DNA of 64,000 bases, from assembly GCA_038496675.1 (NCBI GenBank), contig CM076662.1, positions 18,862,071-18,926,070 of the forward strand, read 5' to 3'. Positions 33,873 through 46,367 of this stretch are shown one piece after another. Made by a program: the position numbers and the translations under genes. The notes beneath the pieces are model-generated. The model was not told the DNA's origin, did no database searches, and was given only the letters and a program-made list of their open reading frames with translations. The first letter of the stretch is position 1. Each line of letters begins with the position of its first letter. Source of the DNA: Rachycentron canadum (lineage: Eukaryota > Chordata > Actinopteri > Carangiformes > Rachycentridae).

Positions 33873-34685
33873 TCCTTGTAATGAGATGAACAACACAGGC
33901 ACACACAGACACCGCTGGTATTATTAGAGCTTATAATAATATGCATAATATAATAATGCACCCATGGAAGACATACACACCCACTGATATTAAGCAGCAG
34001 GTTCTTCACACTTTCTGCAAATAAAAGTTATCTGCTGCCACCTGCTGGCTGAAGTCTAACTTGCAGCAGAGGAAAGTGCTGTTCATGCTGCCTCTGCATC
34101 AACAAACCTTTTTCCAACTTTCCCACCTCTTTTCTATGCATCCAGCAGATCGGTGGAGGAGGTACGATGTACAAGAGGTATGAAGAAGTACCACAATAGT
34201 GCTACATTTTTATTGATAGTAAAAAAGAAAGTATAGCAGTGACTTGAAGTATTTATATTAAGTATATACAGTATATAGTATGTATTTATTCATTATCTTT
34301 CTTTATCTTCATTATCTTTATCAAAACAATATAACTGTGGCAAATGAAAGACCAATGAGTTTTTGCTCACCAGTAAACAATATGTATGATGAATGAAGGA
34401 ATTAATGAATGAAACAAAAACAAGTTCTTGAACAAAGGACTTGATGAATCTGAGATGGTTTGAAAACAGTAGGTGTCTAAACTATCCGTGAACCTCTGTC
34501 AGTGGTTTCCCCTCAAACGAGACAGGAAGTAAAACTGCGAGCAAAGCCGCAAATAAACATGCAAGAGATGGGATGGAAATTGAAATAAAGGGCTGGAAAG
34601 GGAGAGAAAGAGGGTTTCTAAGGATGAATGAAACGGAGGTAAGTCCACCAATACCACTGCTATGTGCCAAAAGCACTGGCTGACC

Positions 34686-34745
34686 CCAACACACACACAT
34701 GCACACACACACACACACACATGCGCACACATGCACACACACACA
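34686..34745. repeat. Compound (CA)n/ACATGC microsatellite
   Basis: CA dinucleotides interrupted by regular ATGC steps. Confidence 0.9.
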
Positions 34746-35949
34746 CCATTCTACTTCTCTTCTCCATCCTGTTCATGTTGTTCAGCAGAAAAGAGAAAGT
34801 AAACAGGTGACTCTTTGTTAAAACTGACTTTCTGTTATGCTAATGTCATATGATATATATACAGTGTGATAGGTCACACATCTAAGTGGCTAGATACACA
34901 CACAAGAGGTCAGGTACACACACAAACAAACATTCAGGAAACTGAAACTCAATGTCCCAGTGTCAAAAACAGAAAATGTGGCTTCCTGTTACAATAACTG
35001 CTGCCTGTCTGTTTTGCAAAGGTATTGCAATCAGCTGCAGTATATTTAAATGGAACTGTAACATGAGGCATCATAAGGGGTTTGAGGTGTGAGACTTGCT
35101 CTTTGCTTGCACATTGCAACACATGGTTTTTCCATGCTGGCGAGCATCTTCACACATGGAAATAAATAGCTATAAAGTGAAAGACATTATGCACTTTCCT
35201 TCCTTTCTCATATCTACTACACTGTGTTGTTGGTACATGACACAATAAAGCCCCCAAACTGTTTCTGAACTTTGTACCAGGCACAATCACAGGGACTCTT
35301 CAACACATTTGACCAACGATCCTCATCAAGTCCATCCACCTCTCCCTCTTTCAATTAAATAATGCTTTGTCACCCTCTCCTGGGGCAGGGTGAGGGGTTG
35401 TATTCACCTCACGGATGTGCTCCTTTATGTGTTTGAGCTTAACAGGACGCTCCGTACAGACGCTCTTGGACACAGCAAACGCCCGGGAAAGACGTTATGA
35501 ATAGGGGGCTCTGTGGGTCCCCCTAAAAGAGTGTTTGTGTGTGTCTGTGTGTGTGTGTTTGCTGCAGGGGGTGGTTTGTTGGTGTGTGCACGTGTGCCAG
35601 AGTGAATTTGTGCATGTGAGGCCCCAAACATGTGCATGTATCCGTGAGTTTACTTTTTTGTGAACTTAGATGGGAGGTGACGAAGTGATGCAAAAAACAA
35701 ATGGAAAAAAATTAAATTATAACAATAACAATATTTTGAACCCAGGCTATTTTTAAGATGCATTTGTGGTCACTTGTATTATTGTGAATTGAATTGCATG
35801 CATTGAATTGAGACTGGGGGGAGGGGGGTGGCGATCAGTTATTACAGCAATTACAAAGACGTGAGCAGGACACAACAGGAATTCAGGAGTGAAGGAGAGA
35901 GAGAGACAGAGGGAAAGAGTAAAAGTGAGAGAGAGAGAGAGATGCCTCT

Positions 35950-36243
35950 TATAAAGCCAAGTCCTGTCTCATTGGAAAGAATTTGCGAGCAGTGAGACCG
36001 GGCTTTGGGTCAGAAACAGGAGCCCGATGAGCCAGTGACTGTATCCATAATTCTCCTTAATGGTGTATCAATGCGAAGGGGACGCAGGCTGTTGAACCTA
36101 TTCTTCCTGCAGATTTACAATCCCAGTTGTGTCCTGTGAGCATGTGTATGACAACAAAGCAGACATGTGGACGAAAGGCTGAAGCTCTGGGCTCCTAACT
36201 CTCCTCTGTGCGGGTCAATTAGATTTCAATCCCTGCTGCAAAG
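35950..36243 (+). promoter_or_regulatory. Possible promoter and untranslated first exon of kcnj10
   Basis: TATAAAG at 35950-35956 is followed by about 290 bp ending in CTGCAAAG|GTAAGC, a strong donor at 36243/36244. The kcnj10 start codon lies directly after an acceptor (TTATTCATCAG, ending at 41278), so an upstream non-coding exon must exist; this is the best candidate I see. Human KCNJ10 also has an untranslated first exon. Unproven. Confidence 0.3.
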
Positions 36244-37284
36244 GTAAGCAATTTACTTCTTAACAGAGTGCAATGCAAATAATTAAAAATTTAAATAAAA
36301 TATTTTGCATGTCAACAAAACTGATTTGTTTCTTAAAGTAAGAAACTAAAAATCCTGGCATGTCTCATTCAGTGAAGGTAAGTTTCTCATTTCCTCCTAC
36401 CTGTATAATGTTCAGAAAGGAAATGTGTTTATCATCAACTGATATATATATATATATTTACAACTCCATTGATATTGCATTACTTTGATCAGTAATTGTT
36501 ATATTTTATTGGTAAAAATATGTACAAGCTGAAAACATTTGTGTGAATTTAGCAAACTTTCTAAATTTATGTAGGTTTTTTAATATGGAGACACCCCGAG
36601 TTTGGATCCACCTCCACATGTGACAACATCTGGTCTTTCAAAAACAGTTGCAGTGTTCCCATCCAATCAGAGCATCTGATTTCAGATTTGACAAATACTG
36701 CTGGTTTTTCTATGGCGGCATTGTGAACCAATGTTGTGGTGTAAAAATTTTACTTTAAAAGATTGATGAAGAGTGATAAAGATGCATTTTTCTCTGTAAA
36801 AAAGTCACTATGACCACAAATAACATTATTTTATCACAAGATTCAAATTGATCATTCGGCTTTATTGTGTTTTATCTTGAATGATTGTGGATATTCATAT
36901 TAAATCAATCAGTCCATCAATTATATACTATTTATTCCTCCCTACGAACCATATATGCATAATTGGTTTGTATACATTTTTATTTTTTATAACAGTTTTT
37001 GGCAAATTGCCTTTATTCTGCAAGGTATGATGTATTTCTGCTGTGTTAGAGGAGTGTAAGTAGCATCTTATATCCATCTTCCAGCTGATAAACTGCATAT
37101 TAGCAGCTTAAGATCTGGTACCAGGAGTCAAAGGTAATGAAGAAATCTGAAAGAGGAAGAGCAGAAAATTGGTAAAGCAGCTGGAAAGAGAAGAGGAAAC
37201 GAGGGGATGGACGGTGGAGCGGATGAAGGGAATTATTTTCTGTTCGACAAGTGTTTCCCCGTCAAGTGACAGAAGTTGAAAAGA

Positions 37285-37330
37285 TCAGTTTCTGAACTTT
37301 TCGAAGTTCAGTTTCTGAACTTTTCGAAGT
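37285..37330. repeat. 23-bp tandem duplication
   Basis: Two perfect copies of a unit that starts TCAGTTTCTGAAC and ends TTTTCGAAGT. Each unit contains TTCGAA and partial dyad symmetry. Confidence 0.85.
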
Positions 37331-37590
37331 GTGTGACTCTGTTGATGCTGATAAGTGATTTGATGTTAAGAAGGAAAGAGAGCAGGGTATTTTTAAGGAA
37401 GGAAAGAAGAAAACAAACTGAGAGGGGGGAGAAAGGAAAAGTGTGTGTGCGTGTGAGGGAGAGATGGAGGGGGAGAGATGGAGGGGATTACTCCTCACTC
37501 CAGAATACTAACGAGGGCCTTTTGTCACAGATCTCTTTCTCTCTCCCTTCCTCTCTTCCGTTCTCTCGTTTTTCCCCCTTTTCACTCATC

Positions 37591-37591
<1 letters not shown>

Positions 37592-37620
<29 letters not shown>
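37592..37620. repeat. (AC)n microsatellite
   Basis: Uninterrupted AC repeat; shorter CA arrays follow at about 37705-37725 and 37781-37798. Confidence 0.9.
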
Positions 37621-37623
<3 letters not shown>

Positions 37624-38165
37624 TGCATATGACTGTGGACTCTTTTTTTAAACGAATGCACACAAACACACATATAAAATCACACATGCGTGCCTACATT
37701 TACACACACACACACACAAACACACGCATACATCCACAGAAATACACATGTAATTGCAATCCCACTCTCACATAATTACACACACACACACACACACAGA
37801 TGGGCACAGAGTCGTTTCTGTCAATGGTGTCTTTTGTTTCTTTTATCTCAGCTTCAAACAAAGCATTCCTGTGTACACAGAGGAGAGAGAGAGATGGAAG
37901 GAGAGAGGAAGAGGAAAGCAGAGAGAGAGGGAGAGAGGGAGATCAGGAAAACATTGAGCGCTCTTTTGTTTGGCAAAAGAAAAAGTTTTGATTCAGTTTT
38001 TGGATTCGCCTCGACGAGGCCGGGCAGCGCAGTCAGGTTGTCGTGTTGCCATGGAGATGGAATACATCCTACTGGAGAGGTTGGTCAAAACATATCTTCG
38101 CCCTCATTTACTCCATTATTATTCATCTGATACGCCTGTGGTGGGATCTGTGTTTTCTCCAGGAC

Positions 38166-38219
38166 GTGTGAGTGTGAGTGTGAGTGTGAGTGTGAGTGTG
38201 TGCGTGTGAGTGTGAGTGA
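38166..38219. repeat. (GTGTGA)n microsatellite
   Basis: About nine GTGTGA/GTGTGC hexamers. Being a multiple of three, it produces a spurious Val-Ser reading frame. Confidence 0.9.
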
Positions 38220-41200
38220 CACGGAGGACTGGGTGAGCGGGTGATGCAGAGCTGAAAGAGTGAAATTTTCAATGCTGTCATTGTAATTATGAAGCTTTTG
38301 AGGAGCTCATCCTTGCATAATCACACATGTACGATGTAATTAAAGCTGATTGATTACGTAATCCATTATCAACATTACAGAAAGACTATTTTGATTAAAG
38401 CTGTGTGACCAAAAATATATGGACATCTTCTACTTTTGGTGTGGGTTGTTTTTCACGGTTTGTAGTTTCTTGTCTGCACTGAACCCTGACCTCAACCCCA
38501 CCCATTACTACTTTAGGATGAACTAAGTTGCTGACTGTGGACCAAGCCTTAATTGTGGAAAGTAACCAAGTATATTTACCTAAATAAAGTACAATTACAA
38601 GAAACTACAAGAAATATTATAGATAAGGCCAAACTTTTTCTTTCAATCTCTTAGATTTTTCTTTGGGAGGGGCTTGACCCCCAGGTTGACCCCTGGACTG
38701 AACCACCTCCAGTAACAGCATAAAGTTTTATAAACTAGCTCCAAATAAGTTGAATGATTTGATGCACTGTACAACCGTGTTTGCAGAATATTTGAATATT
38801 TTGTTGATAATACTTAGACCCTTTGCCTGTATTGATGTTTTGTTTTACATAGTTGTACTGTCAACATCATTGCTCCACTTCACCGATGCTTTTTTAGCCG
38901 AATGGGATTAAATCTCTGCAGTCAACCTCCAAAATCATATGGAAACCAGAGCAGTGGAGGCTGGAGTAACACAGTTAGCATTCAGACTGAAGTGTCATTT
39001 CAGGGTGTCCCAAATACCAAATACACCTGAGTACCAGCCCGAAAAACAAGCCCTCAGAAAGCACAGGTTTGGCCTTTTTCCTACCAAACTCTTAATGCCG
39101 TCTCCAGTTTCCAGTCAGAAGTTCACTCTTTGTCCACACTCAGCCTCTATGGTAAGAATCAACACTGAAGCCTTTTTTAAAGAAAAACTTTATCTAGATT
39201 AAAGTTTTTTGTTTTTTTTAACCTTAATCGACTCATTCAAGATTCTCCTCTCTCACAAACAAGACTCTGTGTAGATGTTTTGTTGCGTTAATGCAGCACA
39301 TCTTCATCTTAACTATTCTTTCTTTTCTCTTTCCTCCTTCTTATTGTCCTCTTTTCTGGGTCATCCTGTCCCTGCTGCACGTAAGTGAGCGTGTCAAGTG
39401 TGTGGAGATACAGTAACTGTCTGTCTGTGTGTGTGACAGGGATGGAGAGGGACACACATTCAAACATCCCACAGTGTAAAACAGATTTGTAGTTGATTTA
39501 TTCTGCATTAAGACAATGATACACAGGGTTTGTCTTATCTACAACTCATCATATTGTAGGTAACACAAACGACAGGGTTAAAAATATTCATCTTATCAAA
39601 TGACCTCAGTTCCCCAGTCTGTTAATTTCTTTATCTTGTGATTGAGTCCTGGATGACTCTACAGACATGTTGAGGCTGTAGTCTCCTTATAAAAAACAAA
39701 GCTTTAGCATCATGCTAACATGCCTCTAAACTAAAATAGCTCATTGGAAAAATTCAAATTTGGGCCTGAAGAACGTGTGAGAGCAATAGTCTGGGGGAAA
39801 ATTTTAAAAATACCCAGAAATAATAGTCACACACTTGTTTTGTCATATCTCAGTTTCATTGTGACATTTTCTTTTTTGTGTGTGTGGTTTTTTTTTTTAA
39901 ATGTATGATGTTGAGTGATTCTCAAACTACTGGTTCACACAACGCAGTTGATGGCTATAATTCTTTTTTTTGTTAGGAAAGGCACATTTTCTCTGTTTTT
40001 TCTTAAGCTTTTTTTTTTTTTTACATGCACGGTAATTGCTTCATATTGGTGTTTCATGCAGCAACAGTGGTGAGGAAATGCCTATTTTCAGAGTTCATAG
40101 TTACAGAGAAGTGTCAAAAACTACTAAACAACTAGAATCCTTGCCACATTTCTCATGGGAGGACGGTTTCTCTGTAGCTGATGTCACTTCCTTTAGTGTG
40201 TTTTTTGGTGGTTTTCCCACTCATCATACCTTAAAACAAATTGAAATTAAAGTGTTAGAGACACACTTCCCCCTCACCTGACTACTATAGGAAAAACCTG
40301 AAAATATTAGTAAATTTCCAAATCCAAAAATACAACAACCAAGCTACCTCATGTAGCCTCAGGCCAGGTGTCTGTAGGTGGGACATAAAGCCTTCAAGAG
40401 GAGTTACCCTGTGTAACACTGATTACAGAACTAAGCTTAAAAAAACAAACAAAAGAAACCCACCTGTCCCATACTCAGGCCACGTGCTTGTCTGCATCTG
40501 CCCAGATGAGGATGGGTATTGGTCAGGCTTCATTTTGCTACAACACAGAGAGAATTTAGCAATTAGCAACTCAAGGTTAGATGAGTCTAACACCCAGTGA
40601 GTAGCAGAAGATGGCAACAATTTATCAATAGATTTAGAAGAATTAAGAGTACTATAAATGTTTAAATTTACTTTTTTTTTTTTTTTTTTACAATTGCCCA
40701 GTTGTATTGGAGACTTTTCCCTTAACTACACTGTATAGTACTACCTAGTTTGTTTTAAGCATACTGAGACAGTCATGTCATGCCTCTATTGACAGGTCTC
40801 TCAGTGTTGGATTCATCTGCATCAGCTGCAATTGACCAACCACTTCTGACTTTTTTGATTAATTACATGCTGAAAGTTGAGACTATTAACCAGGGCTGAA
40901 TATCTGGCAGAGAAATTACAAGAAATATCTTCTCCCTGGAAAATACCTGCTGGAATAGAATGGAAATTCAAACTGTATTTTCTACAAAAACCCTTGTGTG
41001 GGTGTGCAAGGCCTTTTTTTTTTTTGCTCACTTGAAACTCTGGTTTCCTGCTTGGTTATTTAAGATAACTGTTTGATATTAACCTGTCTTCTCAGCATTT
41101 ATGCATACTTATGTATGTTGAGTGTCATGTAATCTGTCATGTTCAGGTTATTGTTAAATGGATCTGCCTTGGCACAAATAACAAGCCTATTAATAACACC

Positions 41201-41278
41201 GGCCATTTTATGAAAATAATCTGAGAAATGACTTAATTTAACTCGTCTTTTTTCCCCCCTTTTCTTGTTATTCATCAG

Positions 41279-41621
41279 ATGACGTCTGCCACACCCCCTT
41301 CCTCTCGTAGCTCCTCTCCCCAGAAAGTTTGCCACTCACAGACACAGACAGATGTGTTGAAACCCCTGCTGGGGGGTATATCTGGTGGGGGCGGGACTCT
41401 GAGGAAGAGGAGGCGTGTCCTGTCCAAGGATGGGCGGAGCAACGTGCGGATCGAGCACGTCAGCGGGCGCAGCGCGTTGTACATGCGTGATCTCTGGACA
41501 ACTTTTCTGGACATGCAGTGGCGCTACAAGTTATTTCTGTTCACGGCCACGTTTGCAGGGACCTGGTTCCTGTTTGGCGTGCTGTGGTACCTGTTGGCGC
41601 TGGTGCATGGAGACCTGCTTG
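41279..41621 (+). CDS. kcnj10: kcnj10 coding exon 1
   Basis: The ATG abuts the acceptor AG. Encodes a Ser/Pro/Gly-rich N-terminus, then LWTTFLDMQWRYKLFLF and TM1, ending in HGDLL. Donor CTTG|GTGAGA, phase 1. Confidence 0.92.
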
Positions 41622-43983
41622 GTGAGAGAGGAGGGGGCTTCAAATATACAGATATAACATCTTTAACACCAAAATTATTATTTTTTTATTTAGCTTTTTC
41701 TTATGCATTTCATTATTTATTTCTGCATTTATTCATTTATTTACACTTGAGACATTTTTTGCCCCTCGTAATATTAAAACGTAAAGCAAGGATTTCTGGG
41801 GTGGAGCTGTTAACTGAGTCACCCAGAAACTTTTCTAACACATTTTTCCTATAAAGATCAAGAGACATATTTTTTGTCCCCTGTGCACTGGTGTATTCTT
41901 CACTATGAGTCAACTGTATCAAGTGACTCAAAACAAAGAGTTGATTACTGAGAGTGTGTTGTAATGACGAAAATACGTTCATATCTTGGATAAGACACCA
42001 GCTCCTCTTCCTCTCATGGTCATGATCCTAGCATTTGCTCTCACAAGTGCACATTACATTGACTGACCTGAGTCATGAACCTGTACAGAAGTAATAAGAG
42101 TAATTGTGACAAATAAAGAAGCAATAAAGCAATACAATATAGAAGTATAATTCACTCTGAAAACAACCCCAGATAGGCAAGTGAAATAAAGGCAGAAAAA
42201 AAGGGAAATTACATTCCTCTTGGGTTTGTTTACACAGATAAAAAAAAAATTATAAAAAAAGAAAGAAATCTAGAGAAATGATTGTGATGAAAAAACAAAC
42301 AAATAAATTAAAATTCATTGGCCTTTCAGAGCTTCTGTAGTTTCTGTAATGGTAACACATTTTAGAACATGTATGAGCTTATGTTGACTTTTCAATGTGT
42401 TTCTCCAGAGTTCGACCCTCCATCCAACCACACGCCCTGTGTGATGCAGATGCAGACCCTGACGGGGGCTTTTCTCTTCTCCCTGGAGTCGCAGACAACT
42501 ATAGGCTATGGTTTCCGTTGTATAACTGAAGAATGTCCAGCTGCCATCATCCTCCTCATCATCCAGCTGGTCATCACCATGCTGATGGAGATCTTCATCA
42601 CTGGTACCTTCCTGGCCAAGGTAGCCAATAATAAAAGGGTTGTATTTCTCTTTACAGTTAAAAAAGAGGGAACTCCATCATACTGTATGTTTACCATACA
42701 TCCGTGCAGTTTTCATAATCATACAAACTGCGGCAGAATAAAAAATAGAACTTATGTTTCATCTGTTTGAGTGTCATTTCTGCAAATCTCATTAATGACC
42801 ATCGAACTGAAACCAGAGATTAAAAAGCTTTCTCTGCTCAGGTTGCTCGGCCAAAAAAGCGAGGAGAGACAGTAAAGTTTAGTCAGCATGCTGTGGTGTC
42901 GACCCATGAAGGTCGACCCTGCCTGATGATCAGGGTGGCCAACATGCGCAAGAGTCTCCTGATCGGGTGTCAGGTAAATGTGTATAAATATACAGAGAAA
43001 CAAGTAGGTTATAGATGATCAAATGCTTTTTACACGTTGTATTTATTGTCTAAAAGATGTCATATTTCATGTATATGAATAAATAGGAACCAATTTAACA
43101 AAAAATGTAATAAATTTGTGCACATGGTTTTTTCCCAGGTGACTGGAAAACTGCTGCAGACGTCTCTGACGAAGGAAGGCGAAACAGTTCGCCTGGACCA
43201 GAGGAATGTGCCCTTCCAAGTGGACACTTCCAGCGACAGCCCCTTCCTCATCCTACCCCTCACCTTCTACCATGTCATTGATGACAACAGCCCCCTGAGA
43301 GCCTGGGCAGCCAAGGGTAGGTTTGGTGGTGGTGGGAAGTGGTACTATCACAAGCAAAAGGTCTTTCGTCCTCACAATCTTTTGTCTAAAGTATTTGCAA
43401 GTAAACAAACACTTGAAAACCTTCCCCAACATTTTTCGGACATTGGAACTAGACGCTGTGGTTCATCTAATTTTGTAATTTTTCTCTGAAGCACTTCTCT
43501 TGAGCTAATGTGAGGAGAGACTCTCTGAAAGTGTGAATGATAACCATTAATAGTGGCCATCTCCTCACAAATCATTTGCATGCACCAGGTGGGGGCTGGA
43601 CAGATCCAGAATTGGCTGACTTTGAGCTGCTGGTGATCATGAGCGCTACAGTGGAGCCGACCTCCGCCACCTGCCAGGTCCGCACTTCCTACCTGCCCGA
43701 CGAGATCCTCTGGGGCTATGAGTTTCCCCCTGTAGTCTCCCTTTCCCCATCAGGTAAATATGTAGCAGACTTTGCCTTCTTCGACAAAGTGGCCAAGACC
43801 AAGACTACGCCCATCTTTAAATCATCTAGCCCTCAGCATGGGTACCAGAGCAATGGGGGTGGGACTGTGCCTGAAGTGTCTGATCCAGAGAAGATTCGTC
43901 TGGAGCAGAGCTACAGAGAGCGAGGGGAAGAGCGAGGCCGGGTCAGAGAAACTCCTCTCAGTGTTCGCATCAGCAACGTGTGA
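41279..43983 (+). CDS. kcnj10: Inward-rectifier potassium channel Kir4.1 (five coding exons, 419 aa)
   Basis: Join 41279-41621, 42409-42620, 42842-42973, 43139-43316 and 43589-43983, 1260 nt, all GT/AG; junction phases are 1, 0, 0, 1. Kir4.1 is a plasma-membrane tetrameric K+ channel, in vertebrates used for glial potassium buffering and epithelial K+ recycling. The N-terminus keeps KDGRSNVR; TM1 is about residues 80-108. The pore helix and filter read TTIGYGFR with GYG at 147-149; the flanking extracellular Cys are 125 and 157. TM2 follows, with the rectification Glu at 175. The cytoplasmic domain keeps ARPKKR, RVANMRKSLLIGCQ, and TSYLPDEILWGYEF. The C-terminal SVRISNV is the Kir4.1 PDZ ligand, which separates it from Kir4.2 and the GIRK channels. 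It is 40 residues longer than human (379), mainly in the N-terminus and between the last two exons and tail. Confidence 0.93.
42409..42620 (+). CDS. kcnj10: kcnj10 coding exon 2 (pore and TM2)
   Basis: Acceptor TTTCTCCAG. Carries the turret, the GYG selectivity filter and TM2 to FITGTFLAK. Donor AAG|GTAGCC, phase 0. The frame running past 42620 is intronic. Confidence 0.92.
42842..42973 (+). CDS. kcnj10: kcnj10 coding exon 3
   Basis: Acceptor CTGCTCAG. Encodes VARPKKRGETVKFSQHAVV to MRKSLLIGCQ, the inner gate and lipid-binding basic cluster (PKKR). Donor CAG|GTAAAT. Confidence 0.9.
43139..43316 (+). CDS. kcnj10: kcnj10 coding exon 4
   Basis: Acceptor TTTTCCCAG. Encodes VTGKLLQTSLTKEGETVRL through FYHVIDDNSPLRAWAAK. 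Donor AAGG|GTAGGT, phase 1. Confidence 0.9.
43589..43983 (+). CDS. kcnj10: kcnj10 coding exon 5 (C-terminal)
   Basis: Acceptor ATGCACCAG. Opens with a Gly-rich insert (GGGWTDPEL) where human has a short linker, then the cytoplasmic beta domain and the SVRISNV end. Stop TGA at 43981-43983. Confidence 0.92.
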
Positions 43984-45793
43984 ACCAGTGGTTGACTGGT
44001 GGAGAAGGGAGCATTTCATAGAGAGCTTCTCGCAGGAGACAGTGAATGATTGAAACATCATATCAAAATGGCTTTGGACACTGTCTTTTTAGACTGTTTT
44101 GCACTCCTATCAGAAAGATATTTGGTTGTCAAAGGCACCAAATGATCCAGGCAGCAAATATGGGAAACTATGGACTCCTGTATGGTCAACTTAAAATTTG
44201 CCATTGTTCATCTGCTGGGATAATTTACACAGGTTTGACTGCATTATATGATGGCATAAAACACTACCTAACTTTACTGTATACACTTTTATAACTAAAA
44301 AAATAATAATTTGGGTTATTTATTCATACAGAAAAAAACATCAAAAGAAAATATAACAAAAACAACTCTATTTCCTAAAAATTACATTACAATACAACTA
44401 AACTGTAACAGCAAATATGTTTTGTATGAAACATAATTGTGATTGGATTATGTTCTTATTGACATAATGAGAACATGTTGACGAATCAGTAAAAAGTTCT
44501 CAGATAATGTGTTTGTTTACTACCAAACTATCAGATTGGGGACTGTTGTAACAGGGGATGGTTGCAACCTGTCTTTTTCTTCCAGTCAGAAACGTGCTAG
44601 AATAATGACACAAGGTCAGAGTGTCGAGCTAGCACACGATGTTCTGTCAGGGCTGATTGCAAATTTTTGTGACTGGTAAAAATGTTTGTCGCTGAATATT
44701 ACTACATAAATATACAGTACTACAATATTATTGTAAAACAATGCATATCTTCATGCAACCTTCCCCAAACAATTTTGCTGTTTTTCAATTCAAAAAAAAC
44801 TATTGCAATATGTTATATGTAATTATCTTTAAGCTTATGATATAAAAGTTCGGATGAGTATGAGTTTGACTAAATGTCAAGAAAACTGACACAGACACAG
44901 ACACTGGTATATATAAAGGTCATAAGACATTTTTTTTTATTTCAAGGCACTTCCTCAAACACAACTTCACAATTTCCTGTTGCACAAAAAAAAAAAAAAA
45001 AGTTACGTGTAGTATACATGACAATGCTGAAAGGGTTATGAGGTTATGTTACCCTAATATGGTACTACAACTGAAATGTATAAAAACAGAGTGAATATAC
45101 TGTGTTTAAGGTGCTCTGTATACTGTATCTCTTTTGGTTTGGAGGCTGTGGTTGGAGAGTTTCTTCTGTTACTACTGTTGGAAAACTGTTAGCACTTTAT
45201 GCACATGATGTACATTTGCACCTTAGGGAGGTTAGCCGCCTACATATGTTTGTAACCTTATATGTTTTTTAATACACTTACAAGCACTTACATATTGAAT
45301 ATTTTTGAATTTGAAGCACTTATTAGAATTGCCGTTTTTCTGTTTCAGTGGCTTTAAGCAAACTGACAAATGAGATAATGTTTTTAGATAATCACAATCA
45401 ACTGCTGTACATGCTTGGATGTAAATGCCAATTTGATAATGTTGAAGAAGCTTTCCTCTCTGTGGTGAAGAAGGTGCTGTGATATTCAAGTTCGAACACT
45501 GACAAATTAACCTACCCCCCAATTTCTCAGTCTAGACGATAGGGACATGAAGATGACATATAAGAAGACTACACAGGAGGTGAGTGCTGAGAGATGTGGT
45601 GAGAAATGACAAGGTGACGATGTTGGTTAGATGCAACAGATGAAGCAAAGACGAGTGTGATGGATATAAATATGATGTAAATTGCATGTATTTGTAACAT
45701 TTTCTTTATTAACATTTACATGTGGGGTGTTATTAGTGTTTAAAGTGCAGCTGGAGAGATCAAATGAGATATTTCTCTCCAAAAAAGTGATTA
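43984..45793 (+). other. Probable 3' UTR of kcnj10
   Basis: AT-rich sequence without exons up to the AATAAA at 45794. Contains a 15-A run near 44987. Confidence 0.35.
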
Positions 45794-45799
45794 AATAAA
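45794..45799 (+). promoter_or_regulatory. Candidate polyadenylation signal of kcnj10
   Basis: TTAAATAAAGC about 1.8 kb after the stop. No better AATAAA lies between. Confidence 0.35.
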
Positions 45800-46199
45800 G
45801 CTAATTATCAATTATCAAAGGCCATATTTTGCTTCTTGTCTTTCACTAGAAATGTCTCCTGGTTGGAAAGCCGAGAGTCCCATTTTTAATTTTACATGAA
45901 GCTTGAATAAAAAACATTTATTGTGAACATGAGTTCAGTACAAAATATGTGGAATGTATCAAGCCAACCTAAATGCCTTGATACAAGTTTTTTTTTTTTT
46001 GTTGCATCAGTGAGGCTCTGGTTGCCATCTAATATGCCCCAGACATTGATTTTGACATCAGCCCTATTTATTTAATTCTCTCAAAATTCTCAAAATTTTA
46101 ATAATAATAATAATTGTCAAGCCACACCCATGTGGACGAAGTCCTACATAATACCTGCTGCTTGCACTCTCTCATTTCCAGCTTGAGTCTGGGGAGAAT

Positions 46200-46209
46200 G
46201 AAACTGGAA
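46200..46209 (+). promoter_or_regulatory. GAAACTGGAA motif (IRF-ETS composite type)
   Basis: Matches the published GAAANNGGAA form of the interferon/ETS composite element, 104 bp upstream of the signal-peptide exon. A ten-base match can arise by chance. Confidence 0.2.
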
Positions 46210-46312
46210 CTATTTATTTCCAATTAAAACTCTGAGCACTGTGGATTTTCCAGGTTGAAATAAGAGACTGCTGCTGAGGGGAGTCCACAAAAAATCGCGG
46301 CTATTTCACAGA

Positions 46313-46367
46313 ATGAACATGACGATACTTGTCCTCGCTTCTCTGTTGTTTTCACAGGCAAAACAAG
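46313..46367 (+). CDS. Candidate signal-peptide exon of a secreted or membrane protein
   Basis: ATG at 46313 opens MNMTILVLASLLFSQAKQ, an excellent signal peptide: short polar start, hydrophobic core, small residues near the end. The exon closes CAAG|GTAGAC in phase 1, the usual phase for a leader exon before an immunoglobulin V exon. The next match in phase is at 48280. Nothing similar lies nearby on this strand. A chance ORF is possible. Confidence 0.45.

Larger units (their letters stand above)
30900..41278. other. Intergenic region between pnp and kcnj10, with probable kcnj10 5' non-coding sequence
   Basis: About 10 kb without a coding exon on either strand. It holds a T-run (30909-30929), a six-copy 15-bp minisatellite, an interspersed element fragment, several CA/GT arrays, GA-rich runs (35895-35941, 37885-37943) and a 23-bp duplication. 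A possible untranslated exon for kcnj10 lies near 36.0-36.2 kb. Confidence 0.4.

Noticed and set aside
37690..38209. Open frames of 67-146 codons around 37.7-38.2 kb
   Set aside because: They are driven by CA, GA and GTGTGA simple repeats and show no conserved motif.
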